A DNA stretch of 64,000 nt from Burkholderia savannae (GCF_001524445.2 NZ_CP013417.1:2790001-2854000); one strand, 5' to 3'; positions 8,552 through 17,656 are shown, numbered from the stretch's first letter. Numbers and translations: made by a program. The notes: generated by a model from the letters alone, not told the origin.

Positions 8552-9004
8552 ATGGCGCACGCCCCCCGTCTTCCGTACCCGAAGCTCGCGTCGAAATCGT
8601 TCAACGCGCTGCTCCATCTGTCCGAAACCGTGTGGAGCGGCTCGCTCGACAAGCGGCTCGTCGATCTCGTGTTCCTGCGCGTGTCGCAGATCAACGGTTG
8701 CGCGTACTGCATCGACATGCACTGGCGCGATCTCGTGCGCCTCGGCGTCGACCAGCGGCACCTGAACGCGGTCGCCGGCTGGCGCGAGGCGCCGTTCTTC
8801 GACGCACGCGAGCGCGCCGCGCTGCAATGGGCGGAAAGCGTCGCGCGAATTCCGCGCACGGACCCGAGCGACGCGGCGTTCGCGGAGCTACAGGCGCACT
8901 TCTCCGAAGCCGAGATCGCCGAGCTCGGCTTCGCGATCGCGACCATCAATGCATGGAACCTGCTCAACGTCAGCTTCAGGAATCCGATTCCGGAAGCGGT
9001 GTGA
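8552..9004 (+). CDS. Carboxymuconolactone decarboxylase / AhpD-like alkylhydroperoxidase
   Basis: The product has 150 aa, typical for the family, with an ATG start preceded by AAGAGGA. The active-site motif GCAYCIDMH (residues about 49-57) gives the CxxC plus His of AhpD-type thiol peroxidases. Flanking helices match the family's LVDLVFLRVSQ and the later LGFAIATINAWN. Such proteins are the most frequent genetic partners and targets of ECF41 sigma factors. Here the gene follows the sigma factor and shares its promoter type, so it is the probable effector, possibly in peroxide or thiol stress; the physiological substrate is unknown. Confidence 0.88.
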   Translation: MAHAPRLPYPKLASKSFNALLHLSETVWSGSLDKRLVDLVFLRVSQINGCAYCIDMHWRDLVRLGVDQRHLNAVAGWREAPFFDARERAALQWAESVARIPRTDPSDAAFAELQAHFSEAEIAELGFAIATINAWNLLNVSFRNPIPEAV

Positions 9005-9081
9005 GCGGACGTCAGGGGCCGGTCGTCGCGCCGCAAGGGCGACGACCGCCTCGCGGCGTTTCGACGTTCCGGCGTTTCGGC

Positions 9082-9263
9082 GTTCGGCGTTCGACGTTCG
9101 ACGTTCGACGTTCGACGTTCGACGTTCGACGTTCGACGTTCGACGTTCGACGTTCGACGTTCGACGTTCGACGTTCGACGTTCGACGTTCGACGTTCGAC
9201 GTTCGACGTTCGACGTTCGACGTTCGACGTTCGACGTTCGACGTTCGACGTTCGACGTTCGGC
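9082..9263 (+). repeat. 7-bp tandem repeat GTTCGAC, 24 perfect copies with a GTTCGGC unit at each end
   Basis: Twenty-six heptamers occupy 182 nt without interruption. The outer units differ by one base. The array lies in the 669-nt gap between the AhpD-like gene (ends 9004) and the PRC-barrel lipoprotein gene (starts 9674). All frames are open through it, creating artefact reading frames. No gene was found in 9264-9673. Confidence 0.97.
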
Positions 9264-9673
9264 AGTTGGTGCCCGCCGCCTGGTTCCGGGTTCCGTCGTA
9301 TCGGCCAGTAATCGCCGCGACGCCTCGGCCCCGCCGAATGCCGAGCCTCGCGACCGCCGTATCGAGAGCGGCCGCCGCCTCGCGCCCCGCCCGCGAAAAA
9401 TCCCTCGGCGGGGCGAGGCAAAAGACATCGAAAAACAAAAAGCCGAATGCGAATCACCCGCCGTTCGCCATCCGCCGATCGCCGCCGCCCATCCGTCCCC
9501 CGCCCCACCACTGCCCGCACGGGCGTACCATTCGATTCGAACGCCGCGCGCCGTTTCCCCGGCACGTATTCCTCACAGGTTAAACTCTGTCCTCCCGCGA
9601 TGCCCTCGGGGCGTCAGCCATCATCGACAGCGACCGCCCGCGCGGCCTGCCCCAGTTCATGGAGTATTTCTTG

Positions 9674-10648
9674 ATGAGCGGCGGATTCCCGCGTCCTGCC
9701 TTCCGTCTCCCCAGTCCCGTCGCCACTGCGGCTCCCGTCGTCCTCGCCACGCTTGCGCTGTCCGGTTGCGCGCTGTTCCGCGCGCCGCAGGCGCCCGCGC
9801 CCGTCGTCGAGGCGGTCGCCGTGCCCGTCGAGCCGGCGAGCGAGCCCGTCGCGGCCCCGGAGCCCGCGAGCGCGCCCGAGCCGGCCGAGGCCGCGCCGCC
9901 GAAGAAGCCGCACCACGAAGCCGCGCCGCCGAAGAAGCCGGCGCGCGCCGCGCCGCCGCCTCCCGTGCCCGCGTCTGCGCCCGCGCCGCTCGTGACGACG
10001 CGCGCGATCGAGCGCGGCCAGGTGCACGCGCTGCTCGACAGCGAAGTGCGGCGCAGCGGCAAGGTGATCGGCCGCGCGGTCGACATGACGGCCGACGCGA
10101 ACGGCGCGCCGCGCGAAATGCTCGTGAACCTGCAGGGCTTCATGGGCGTCGGCGATCGCAAGGTGAGCTTCCCGTGGAAGCTGTTCCGCTTCACGCCGGG
10201 CGGCAGGCAAGAGCCGATCGTCCTCGACATGCCGGCGGCCGCGCAACTGCCGCCCGCCGACCGCCCGAGAACGGTGCCGCTCACGGGCTCGACGCAGGCG
10301 GGCGCCGAGCCCGGCCAGATGCGCATCATCGACGCGGACGTCGAACGCCCGAACGGCGCGAAGATCGGCCGCGTCGTCGACGTGCTGATCGGCCGCGACG
10401 CGCAGCCGCAGGCGGTCGTGCTCGACGTCGGCGGCCTCGTCGATCCGGACCGGCACACGATCGCCGCGAACTGGTCGGCGCTGCGCTTCGCGCCGAAGAA
10501 CAAATCGCTGCGCGCGCTGCTCGATCTGAGCGACGCGCAGCTCAAGGCGTCGCCGCCCTATGCCGGCGACAAGCCGATCCTCGCCGTCTCGCCGGCCGTG
10601 GCCCCTGCGGCCGCGCCGGCCGCCGCTCAAGCAGGGGCGAAACGATGA
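9674..10648 (+). CDS. PRC-barrel domain lipoprotein
   Basis: The product has 324 aa. I chose ATG 9674 because GGAG (9661-9664) is correctly spaced for it; the in-frame ATG at 9659 has no ribosome site. The signal peptide ends in the lipobox LALSGC (Cys about residue 32). A Pro/Ala/Glu/Lys-rich tether follows (about 35-110, including two PPKKP blocks). Then come two PRC-barrel-like units (about 118-190 and 222-300), each with GKVIGR or GAKIGR followed by a VVDxLIGR-type strand. PRC barrels act as small binding modules in envelope or RNA-associated proteins. The stop overlaps the start of the following MFS gene (ATGA), implying translational coupling. Confidence 0.8.
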   Translation: MSGGFPRPAFRLPSPVATAAPVVLATLALSGCALFRAPQAPAPVVEAVAVPVEPASEPVAAPEPASAPEPAEAAPPKKPHHEAAPPKKPARAAPPPPVPASAPAPLVTTRAIERGQVHALLDSEVRRSGKVIGRAVDMTADANGAPREMLVNLQGFMGVGDRKVSFPWKLFRFTPGGRQEPIVLDMPAAAQLPPADRPRTVPLTGSTQAGAEPGQMRIIDADVERPNGAKIGRVVDVLIGRDAQPQAVVLDVGGLVDPDRHTIAANWSALRFAPKNKSLRALLDLSDAQLKASPPYAGDKPILAVSPAVAPAAAPAAAQAGAKR

Positions 10649-11907
10649 CGCTCCGGCATGCGGTCAGCGCGCGTAGCCTGCGCGCCCTCGACTGGCTCAA
10701 CTTCTTCGTCGCAAACGTGCAAACGGGCTTCGGTCCGTTCATCGCGTCGTATCTGGCTTCGCACAAGTGGACGCAGGGCGAGATCGGCATGGTGCTGTCG
10801 ATCGGCACGATCAGCGCGATGGTGAGCCAGGTGCCGGGCGGCGCGGCCGTCGACGCGCTGAAGAACAAGAAAGGCGCGGCGGCCTGGGCGATCGCCGCGA
10901 TCATCCTGTCCGCGGTGCTGCTCGCCACGAGCCCGACCATCGTGCCCGTGATCGCGGCCGAGGTGTTCCACGGCTTCGCGAGCTGCATGCTCGTGCCGGC
11001 AATGGCGGCAATCTCGTTCGCGCTCGTCGGCCGCGAGAACCTCGGCGACCGGCTCGGCCGCAACGCCCGCTGGGCGTCGCTCGGCAGCGCGGTCGCGGCG
11101 GGCCTGATGGGGCTCACGGGCGAGTACTTCTCCGCGCGCGCGGTGTTCTGGCTGACGGCGGCGCTCGCGCTGCCAGCGCTCGTCGCGCTCGCGATGATCG
11201 AGCCGACGCACCATCACCACCACGCGGCCCCGCGCGCGGCCGCGCCGCGCGACGGCACCGACGACGAGGAAGAGCGCGAAACGCTGCGCGAGTTGCTGCG
11301 CGACAAGCGGATGCTGATCTTCGCCGCGTGCGTCGTGCTGTTCCACCTGTCGAACGCGGCGATGCTGAACCTCGCGGCGGGCGAAGTGACGGCGGGCATG
11401 GGCGAGAACGTGCAGCTCGTGATCGCCGCGTGCATCATCGTGCCGCAGGCGATCGTCGCGATGCTCTCGCCCTGGGTCGGCCGCTCGGCGCAGCGCTGGG
11501 GGCGCCGGCCGATCCTGCTGCTCGGCTTCGCCGCACTGCCGCTGCGCGCGCTGTTGTTCGCGGGCGTCTCGAGCCCATACCTGCTCGTGCCGGTGCAGAT
11601 GCTCGACGGCATCAGCGCCGCCGTGTTCGGCGTGATGCTGCCGCTCGTCGCCGCCGACGTCGCGGGCGGCAAGGGGCGCTACAACCTATGCATCGGGCTC
11701 TTCGGACTGGCGGCCGGCGTCGGCGCAACGCTCAGCACCGCGCTCGCCGGCTTCGCGGCCGACCACTTCGGCAACGCGACGAGCTTCTTCGGACTCGCCG
11801 CCGCGGGCGCGCTCGCGACGCTGCTCGTCTGGTTCGCGATGCCCGAGACGCGCGACGCGGCGTTCGTCGACGACGCCGAGCGCCCGAGCGCCGAGCCGGC
11901 GCAGTAA
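10645..11907 (+). CDS. MFS transporter with a His-rich cytoplasmic loop
   Basis: The product has 420 aa and about 12 hydrophobic helices. ATG 10645 overlaps the stop of the PRC-barrel lipoprotein gene. The central loop (about residues 190-220) contains a run of five histidines (THHHHHA) followed by an acidic stretch (DGTDDEEERE). It resembles the YfcJ/permease branch of the major facilitator family. The His/acidic loop suggests metal contact, but this is inference. Coupling to an envelope lipoprotein suggests that the two act together at the cell surface. Confidence 0.85.
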   Translation: MTLRHAVSARSLRALDWLNFFVANVQTGFGPFIASYLASHKWTQGEIGMVLSIGTISAMVSQVPGGAAVDALKNKKGAAAWAIAAIILSAVLLATSPTIVPVIAAEVFHGFASCMLVPAMAAISFALVGRENLGDRLGRNARWASLGSAVAAGLMGLTGEYFSARAVFWLTAALALPALVALAMIEPTHHHHHAAPRAAAPRDGTDDEEERETLRELLRDKRMLIFAACVVLFHLSNAAMLNLAAGEVTAGMGENVQLVIAACIIVPQAIVAMLSPWVGRSAQRWGRRPILLLGFAALPLRALLFAGVSSPYLLVPVQMLDGISAAVFGVMLPLVAADVAGGKGRYNLCIGLFGLAAGVGATLSTALAGFAADHFGNATSFFGLAAAGALATLLVWFAMPETRDAAFVDDAERPSAEPAQ

Positions 11908-12165
11908 CGCGGCGGGCGATGTCGCGCGCGACGGCCGGCCGACCGACGACAGACACGACGACGAGCGCGAACGAACGCGACGACAGACATGGGGCCGCAC
12001 GATGCTCGATGTGGCCGCGACGCGCACGGTGCGCCCGCCGCAGCCGCCGAAACGGCGACGCGTCGCCGTTTCGGCGCGCACGTGACGGCGGGGCGGCGAT
12101 CGATGCGCGCCGCCGCCCGCGCGCGCCGACCGTGCGGCAGTCGCTGCTGATTCCCCGATCCCTGC

Positions 12166-12732
12166 ATGAACCCGATGGAAACGATCAAAGCATTCAACGA
12201 CGCGCGCCGGCAGATCCAGGAATCGGTGCTCGACCTGTTCAAGGGCCTTTCGCTCAAGGAACGCCTGCTGCAAGGCTTGCTGATGGCGGTGCAGGCCGCG
12301 AGCGGCGCGTGCCTCGCCTACGGAATCGGCCGCGCGCTGCACACCGAGCAGGCCGTGTGGGCGGCGATCACCGCGATCGCGGTCACGCAGCACAACTACA
12401 CGGACACGATCAGCCTGTCGCGCGACCAGTTCATCGGCGCGATGGTGGGCGGCCTGATCGGCTTCGCGGGCGCGGCGACGGGCGCCGGCCACTTCGTCGC
12501 GTACGCGGTGACGATCGTGGCCGCGATCGTCTGCTGCTGGTGTCTGAACGTCGGCAGCGCGGCGCGGCTCGGCGCGATCACCGCGACGATCGTGCTGCTG
12601 TTCCCGGGCGAAGGCCCGCTGTGGGACATCCCGCTCGTGCGGCTCGGCGAGGTGACGCTCGGCACCGCGTGCGCGATGGCGGTCGGCTGGACGATGTCGC
12701 AAATCGAGCGGCGCTGGTTCGCCAAAAGCTGA
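12166..12732 (+). CDS. Small FUSC-like / aromatic acid exporter-type membrane protein
   Basis: The product has 188 aa from ATG 12166. An amphipathic N-terminus (residues 1-30) precedes about five hydrophobic segments, including the motif EQAVWAAITAIAVTQHNY typical of the fusaric acid resistance (FUSC/YccS) membrane half. It lacks the large soluble domain of full FUSC exporters, so it is a half-length, single-module member that may work as an oligomer. It stands alone, with 258 nt of gene-free DNA before it. Confidence 0.7.
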   Translation: MNPMETIKAFNDARRQIQESVLDLFKGLSLKERLLQGLLMAVQAASGACLAYGIGRALHTEQAVWAAITAIAVTQHNYTDTISLSRDQFIGAMVGGLIGFAGAATGAGHFVAYAVTIVAAIVCCWCLNVGSAARLGAITATIVLLFPGEGPLWDIPLVRLGEVTLGTACAMAVGWTMSQIERRWFAKS

Positions 12733-12999
12733 AGCCGCGACGGGAAGCCCAAAATGGGCCGCCGCGCGCGCGGAAATGACGGCGCGGCACGAGGCCGCAT
12801 CGGCTCGCATCGCGCGGCAACCTGACGGATGCCCGCCCCGATGCCGCGCTGGTGCCGCGCTGGTGCCGCAATGAAGCCGCAATGGAGCTGCCAGTCCGAT
12901 CCCGAGCCGCCCGGAACCGGAACGTGCGCGGCGCTCGCCCCGCCCGCCCCGTGCGGATCGCGCGAAGGCCCGCGTGCGGCGCGCCGCGCGCCGGCCGGC

Positions 13000-13392
13000 T
13001 TACGGCCCGATCTGCAGGATGACGCCCGTCGAAATGCGCACGAGCAGATAATCGCCGCCGATCCCGACCCAGTGATAGCCGCGCGGCGGCGGCGACAGGC
13101 GGTAGCCGCGCCAGTCGTCGATCACGTACTGGCGGTCCCGGTATTCGTCAGGCAGACGATCGCCGCGACGCCATGCGGCGTTTTCGTCGCCGCGATGCTC
13201 GCCGGGACGCGGGCCGCCTTGATCGCCGCGCTCGCCGTGATTGCCATGATCGCGGCCGTAATGCTTGCCGGGAGGCGGCCCATGACGCTCATCGCCCGGC
13301 CCGCCCGGGCCGTGCGGTTGAGCGACGGCGAGCGACGACACGAGCGCGCCGGCGGCGACCATCGAAATCCACAACATGCGATGTGCTTTCAT
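13000..13392 (-). CDS. RcnB-like periplasmic protein (nickel/cobalt homeostasis family)
   Basis: The product has 130 aa with an ATG at 13392. A signal peptide (about residues 1-24, ending SLAVAQ) is followed by a Gly/His/Pro/Asp-rich region (HGPGGPGDERHG and similar, about 25-70). A C-terminal domain has PPRGYHWVGIGGDYLLV, the conserved core of the RcnB family. E. coli RcnB acts in the periplasm in nickel/cobalt homeostasis. The His-rich linker here would suit metal binding. No efflux pump gene is adjacent. Confidence 0.8.
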   Translation of the reverse strand: MKAHRMLWISMVAAGALVSSLAVAQPHGPGGPGDERHGPPPGKHYGRDHGNHGERGDQGGPRPGEHRGDENAAWRRGDRLPDEYRDRQYVIDDWRGYRLSPPPRGYHWVGIGGDYLLVRISTGVILQIGP

Positions 13393-13641
13393 CGAATCTC
13401 TCCGTGAAAAGGCGCAACCGGCCGTTGGCGCCGGGGCGCATAGAAAAAGGTAGCACATCGCGGCTGATCCGCCCGGAATTGCGGGTCGTGATGAAAAATA
13501 ACGTGAGGCGCCGCAAACCGCGTACGATTCGGCCATGCGGCTGCCGTTGCGGGCCGCCCGATCGTTCTTTCGCCCCCGCCTTCCGCGCATCCGGACAATC
13601 AGGCCCTCCGATTCCTCGGGGCCACCGCCTCGCTTGCCCCG

Positions 13642-13722
13642 CTCGATCCGCTCGATCCGCTCTATCCGCTCTATCCGCTCTATCCGCTCTATCCGCTCTA
13701 TCCGCTCTATCCGCTCTATCCG
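13642..13722 (+). repeat. 9-bp tandem repeat: 2x CTCGATCCG then 7x CTCTATCCG
   Basis: Nine contiguous 9-mers (81 nt) lie between the RcnB-like gene (starts 13392, leftward) and the GT2 gene (starts 13888, rightward). Because 9 is a multiple of 3, they create an artefactual Arg-Ile-Glu repeat frame on the minus strand. The rest of the gap has a TATACT at 13838-13843, 45 nt before the GT2 start, a candidate -10 element. Confidence 0.93.
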
Positions 13723-13887
13723 CTCGTCCATTCGATCCGCCCATCCAGCTCGATGCGCCGCGGCCTCGTGAGCCGCCCCACGCGGCGAGCCGCGCCCCCG
13801 CTTGCGCGACATCGCGGGCCGCCACGCGCCGCGCGGGTATACTCGCGCTCACTCTCAACACCCGCCTCGCACCAACCCATCGCTTTC

Positions 13888-14652
13888 ATGGCAGAACCCA
13901 CTCTCGGCGTCGCCCTCATCGCCCTCAACGCCGCGGCCCGGCTAGCCGAATGTCTCGACGCGCTGTCGTTCGCCGATGACGTCGTCGTCGTCGACGGCGG
14001 CAGCACCGACTCGACCGTCGAAATCGCGAAGGCGCACGGCGCGCGCGTGATCGTCGCCGCCGACTGGCCGGGGTTCGGGCCACAGAAGAATCGCGCGGTC
14101 GCCGCGCTCGACACCGACTGGGTTCTGTCGATCGACACCGACGAGATCGTCACGCCCGAACTCGCCGCGTCGATCCAGGCGGCGATCCGCGCGCCGCGCG
14201 CGCAGGTCTACGCGCTCGATCGGCTATCGAGCTTCTGCGGCAGCTGGGTGCGCCATAGCGGCTGGTATCCGGATTGGGTGCCGCGCCTCTTCCAGCGCGA
14301 ATCGGCGCGCTTTTCCGACGATCTCGTCCACGAGCGGCTCGTGTTCGACGGGCCGTCCGCGAGGCTCGACGGCCAACTGCTCCACTATTCGTACGAGGAC
14401 TTCGAAACCGTGCTGCGCAAGCTCGACGCATATTCGAGCGCAGGCGCGGCACAGCGGCGCGAGGCGGGCAAGCGCGGCGGATTCGCGAAGGCGCTCGGCC
14501 GCGCCGCATGGGCGTTCGCGCGGACGTATCTGCTGCGGCGCGGCTTCCTGGACGGACGGGCCGGCTTCATGATCGCCGTGTTCAATGCCGAGACGGTCTA
14601 CTACCGCTTCCTGAAGCTTGGACATCCGCGGCCGGAGAAGGCGGGCAACTGA
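13888..14652 (+). CDS. Family 2 glycosyltransferase, WaaE/LgtF-like (LPS core)
   Basis: The product has 254 aa from ATG 13888. The GT2 fold is indicated by LIALNAAARLAECLDAL, then VVVVDGGSTDSTVEIA (nucleotide-sugar site, about residues 35-50), GPQKNRAV and the DxD-like SIDTDE (about 80-85). This set is typical of beta-1,4-glucosyltransferases that modify the inner core heptose (WaaE, LgtF). There is no membrane segment; it is likely cytoplasmic or peripheral. It runs towards the leftward LPS gene block, separated from it by a heptamer repeat. The acceptor is inferred from family and context. Confidence 0.85.
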   Translation: MAEPTLGVALIALNAAARLAECLDALSFADDVVVVDGGSTDSTVEIAKAHGARVIVAADWPGFGPQKNRAVAALDTDWVLSIDTDEIVTPELAASIQAAIRAPRAQVYALDRLSSFCGSWVRHSGWYPDWVPRLFQRESARFSDDLVHERLVFDGPSARLDGQLLHYSYEDFETVLRKLDAYSSAGAAQRREAGKRGGFAKALGRAAWAFARTYLLRRGFLDGRAGFMIAVFNAETVYYRFLKLGHPRPEKAGN

Positions 14653-14822
14653 GGCGCGCACGAGCGACGCCCGCGACGTCACTGGAGCAAGCGCGCCGGG
14701 GAAATGGCGTCGGCAGGAAACGACGCCGCATCGCGTGAAGCCGCCTCAGGCGCGGCGCGAAGAATCGGCGCCGGCACATTGTCGCCGGGCCAAGCGCGAC
14801 AAGCCATTGCGTCGGTCGCGTC

Positions 14823-14955
14823 GGTCTACGGTCTACGGTCTGCGGTCTGCGGTCTACGGTCTACGGTCTACGGTCTACGGTCTACGGTCTACGGTCTGCG
14901 GTCTGCGGTCTGCGGTCTGCGGTCTGCGGTCTGCGGTCTGCGGTCTGCGGTCCGC
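14823..14955 (+). repeat. 7-bp tandem repeat GGTCTAC/GGTCTGC, 19 copies
   Basis: Nineteen contiguous heptamers (133 nt) occur as mixed blocks: 2 AC, 2 GC, 6 AC, 8 GC, then one GGTCCGC. The array sits between the convergent GT2 gene (ends 14652) and the GT9 gene (ends 15144). No gene or clear terminator was found in the remainder of this 491-nt gap. Confidence 0.95.
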
Positions 14956-15143
14956 ACATTACAACGCTTCGCCGACCATGCCGCATATGCATGGCGCCAA
15001 TCGCGAACGTCGCGCCGGCGCGGCCGCGCGTTGCGTGCCGCCGCGCGCCTGATCGGCTGCGCCCGCCGAACGAACCGCGTCGGCAAGATTCGCCGATGCT
15101 TCGCCGCGTCGTCCCGGTTATGCGAGGCGCGGCAGACGTGCCC

Positions 15144-16328
15144 CTACTTCCTCGCGCCGAGCCGGCTGACGTCGACCGGCACCGCGCCGTCGGCCTGCGC
15201 GTGCGCCGCGCCGAGACCGAGCATGTCGGTCGCGACGCCGATCGCGCGCGCCGACGACAATTCCGTCAAGCATCGGCTCCAGCTTTCCAGATGACGGTCG
15301 CAGCCTTCGAGCTTGCACGGCACGCAGTCGCCTTCGCCCTGCAACAGATAGACGTTGCCGCGCCGCCCCGAGCCGCGCAGCGGCCACGGCTCGTTGCCGG
15401 CCGGCCAGTGCGCGGGCCATGGGCCCCAGCGCGTCGGATTCGACGGCCCGAACAACGCGATCGTCGGAACGCCGCAGGCGGCGGCGACATGCGTCGCGCC
15501 GGTGTCCGGGCCGATGAAGAGCCGCGCGCGCCGGAACATTTCGGCGCTCTCGCCGAACGACAGCTCGCCCGCCATGTTCAGCACCGGCTCGCCCGACGCC
15601 CGCGCGATCCGCGCCGCGTAGTCGCGCTCGGCCTGCGCGGGGCCGCCGCTCAGCGCGACCGCGAAGCCCCGGCTGCGCGCCCAGCGTACGAGATCGACCC
15701 AGCCGTCCTCGCGCCACTGCTTGTAGCGGAACATCGGATACGGATGCAGCACGACGTACGGCTCGCCGCGCGTGAGCGCGGGCGTCGCGTACAGCTTCGC
15801 GTCGAAGCGCGCGCGCGCGGCGGGATCGTCGCCGATGCCGGGCGCGACGACGTCGGCGCACGGCGTCGCGCCCAGCGCGCCGGCAAGCGACAGATTGCTC
15901 GTGACGGTATGCACGTCGCGATGCGCGTCGAGCACGATGCCGTTCAGGATGAAGCGCGTGAGCCACGTGAGCCGGTCGGGATCGACGAGCCCGATCCGCT
16001 TGCGGCCCGCGAAGAACGCGTAGAAACGCGCGCGATCGGAGTTGATCGCCGCGCAAGCGAGGTCGTACTTGCGCCAGATGCGCAGCGCGTCGGCGATGCG
16101 CTCCTTCGGCCGCGCGCGCTGCGCGACCGTGATCACGCGCCGGATGTCGGGATTGTGCTCGAGCACGCCTTCGGTGCCGCGAAACACGATCATGTCGATC
16201 TGCGCGTCGGGCCAGCGCGCCTTCAGCGAGCGGACGAGCGGCGTCGTCAGCAGCACGTCGCCGAGGCGGCGCGTACAGGACACGAGAATGGTGCGCGGCG
16301 GCCGGGGGAGCGTCAACGAAGCGGTCAC
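15144..16328 (-). CDS. Family 9 glycosyltransferase (heptosyltransferase-like)
   Basis: The product has 394 aa, with a GTG start at 16328; no ATG precedes the conserved N-terminal strand. Features are ILVSCTRRLGDVLLTTPLV (glycine-rich N-terminal loop), VVLHPYPMFRYKQW (second-domain start), and FIGPDTGATHVAAACGVPTIALFGPSNP, the ADP-heptose binding signature of GT9 enzymes. The C-terminus has a Cys cluster (GDCVPCKLEGCDRH). GT9 enzymes add heptose to the LPS inner core. This is the last gene of the leftward glycan block, 74 nt after the GT4 gene. Confidence 0.85.
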   Translation of the reverse strand: MTASLTLPRPPRTILVSCTRRLGDVLLTTPLVRSLKARWPDAQIDMIVFRGTEGVLEHNPDIRRVITVAQRARPKERIADALRIWRKYDLACAAINSDRARFYAFFAGRKRIGLVDPDRLTWLTRFILNGIVLDAHRDVHTVTSNLSLAGALGATPCADVVAPGIGDDPAARARFDAKLYATPALTRGEPYVVLHPYPMFRYKQWREDGWVDLVRWARSRGFAVALSGGPAQAERDYAARIARASGEPVLNMAGELSFGESAEMFRRARLFIGPDTGATHVAAACGVPTIALFGPSNPTRWGPWPAHWPAGNEPWPLRGSGRRGNVYLLQGEGDCVPCKLEGCDRHLESWSRCLTELSSARAIGVATDMLGLGAAHAQADGAVPVDVSRLGARK

Positions 16329-16402
16329 GGTGAAGGCAGGAAGAACGGGCGACTGGACATTTTAGCGAATTCGCGTCGCACGCCCATGCGACGCGAGCGA
16401 AC

Positions 16403-17656
16403 TCACGCCCGCTCGAGCAGTTGCGCGGCGAGCGCCTGCATGCGCGCGTTCGCCGCGCGCGGGCCGAACGATTCGACCTTGTGCGCCGCATGCGCGACGA
16501 GCGACGCGCGCAGCGCGTCGTCGGCGAGCATCCGCTCGATCGCGTCCGCGAGCCCATCGGCGTCACCGGGCGAGACGAGCAGCCCGCCGCGACCGCCGTC
16601 GAGCAGGTCGCGCGGCCCCGTCGGACAATCGGACGAGATCACCGGCGTGCCGAGCGCCATCGCCTCGCCGAGCACCATCCCGAAGCCTTCGTAACGGCTG
16701 CTCAGGATCAGCATGTCGGCCGCGCGCACGTACGGAAACGGATTCGCGCAAAAACCCGTGAACCGCACCGCGTCGTGCAACCCGAGCTCGCCCGCGAGCC
16801 GCTCGAGCACGCGGCGGTCCGGACCGTCGCCGACGAGCACGAGGCGCGGCGCGTCGGCGCGGCGCGCCCGCACTTTCGCATACGCGCGCAATAAGGTCCG
16901 ATGATCCTTCTGCCCTTCGTCGAGCCGCGCGACCGACACGATGAAGCGCCCGTCCGGCAGCTCGGCCGGCTCGTCCGCCCGCGCGCGCAGCGCCGCCGGA
17001 TCGATCACGTTCGGCAGCGCGGTGACGACGACGCGAGTATTCGCGAAGAGCGGTTCCGCCTCGCGCCGCATGTCGGGCGTGAGCACGGCGAGTGCCGCAT
17101 ATCGCTCGTACTGGCGTACGCGCCGCGCCATGTACGACGCGCTCTTGTCGCCGAACCGCGCGGCGAAGCTGTAATGGCTGACGCCGATCCACGGCGCACC
17201 GCCCTGCCCGGCGATGCGGCGCAGCGAGAAATCGAAATCGCAGACCACGTCGTAGCTGCGCGCGAGCCTCAGGAAGCGGCGGGCGACGATCGGGCGAATC
17301 AACCCATGCGTCGACGCCTTGTGCAGCAGCTTCTCGCCGCCGCGCAGCTTTCGCCCGCGCTCGCGCTGGTGGAGCGCATGCATCCATCGCTCGGGAGCGA
17401 GCACCTGCAGCGCAACGTCGGGCGGAATCGCCTTCGCGCACCACGTCGTCAGATCCTGCGTCGGATACGTGACCGACAGCCCGACCTCGAACACGCTGCG
17501 GTCGAGCGCGTTCAGCCAGCCGAGCAGCGCGGTCTCGGTGCCGCCTCGGCCGAAATCGTCGATGTGAAACAGGATGCGCACGCGCCGCGCGCTCGGGCCG
17601 GCGACGTTTTGCGCCGGCGCGGCGGCCTGCGTAGCGGGAGCGGCGGGCACCGTCAT
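16403..17656 (-). CDS. Family 4-type glycosyltransferase (GT1/GT4 group)
   Basis: The product has 417 aa from ATG 17656. An Ala/Pro-rich leader (about 25 aa) precedes the N-terminal domain motif DDFGRGGTETALLGWLNAL. The C-terminal domain has VARLDEGQKDHRTLL and the E-x7-E motif in RYEGFGMVLGEAMALGTPVI (about residues 315-335), diagnostic of retaining GT-B enzymes using nucleotide sugars. Its ATG overlaps the stop of the O-antigen ligase-like gene (ATGA), indicating translational coupling in the LPS operon. The sugar specificity is unknown. Confidence 0.87.
   Translation of the reverse strand: MTVPAAPATQAAAPAQNVAGPSARRVRILFHIDDFGRGGTETALLGWLNALDRSVFEVGLSVTYPTQDLTTWCAKAIPPDVALQVLAPERWMHALHQRERGRKLRGGEKLLHKASTHGLIRPIVARRFLRLARSYDVVCDFDFSLRRIAGQGGAPWIGVSHYSFAARFGDKSASYMARRVRQYERYAALAVLTPDMRREAEPLFANTRVVVTALPNVIDPAALRARADEPAELPDGRFIVSVARLDEGQKDHRTLLRAYAKVRARRADAPRLVLVGDGPDRRVLERLAGELGLHDAVRFTGFCANPFPYVRAADMLILSSRYEGFGMVLGEAMALGTPVISSDCPTGPRDLLDGGRGGLLVSPGDADGLADAIERMLADDALRASLVAHAAHKVESFGPRAANARMQALAAQLLERA

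Noticed and set aside
8290..10644. Long upstream extension of the MFS frame (1205 codons in total)
   Set aside because: The frame is open through the AhpD-like gene and the heptamer array, but composition is biased and no ribosome site exists; the real MFS start is the ATGA overlap at 10645.
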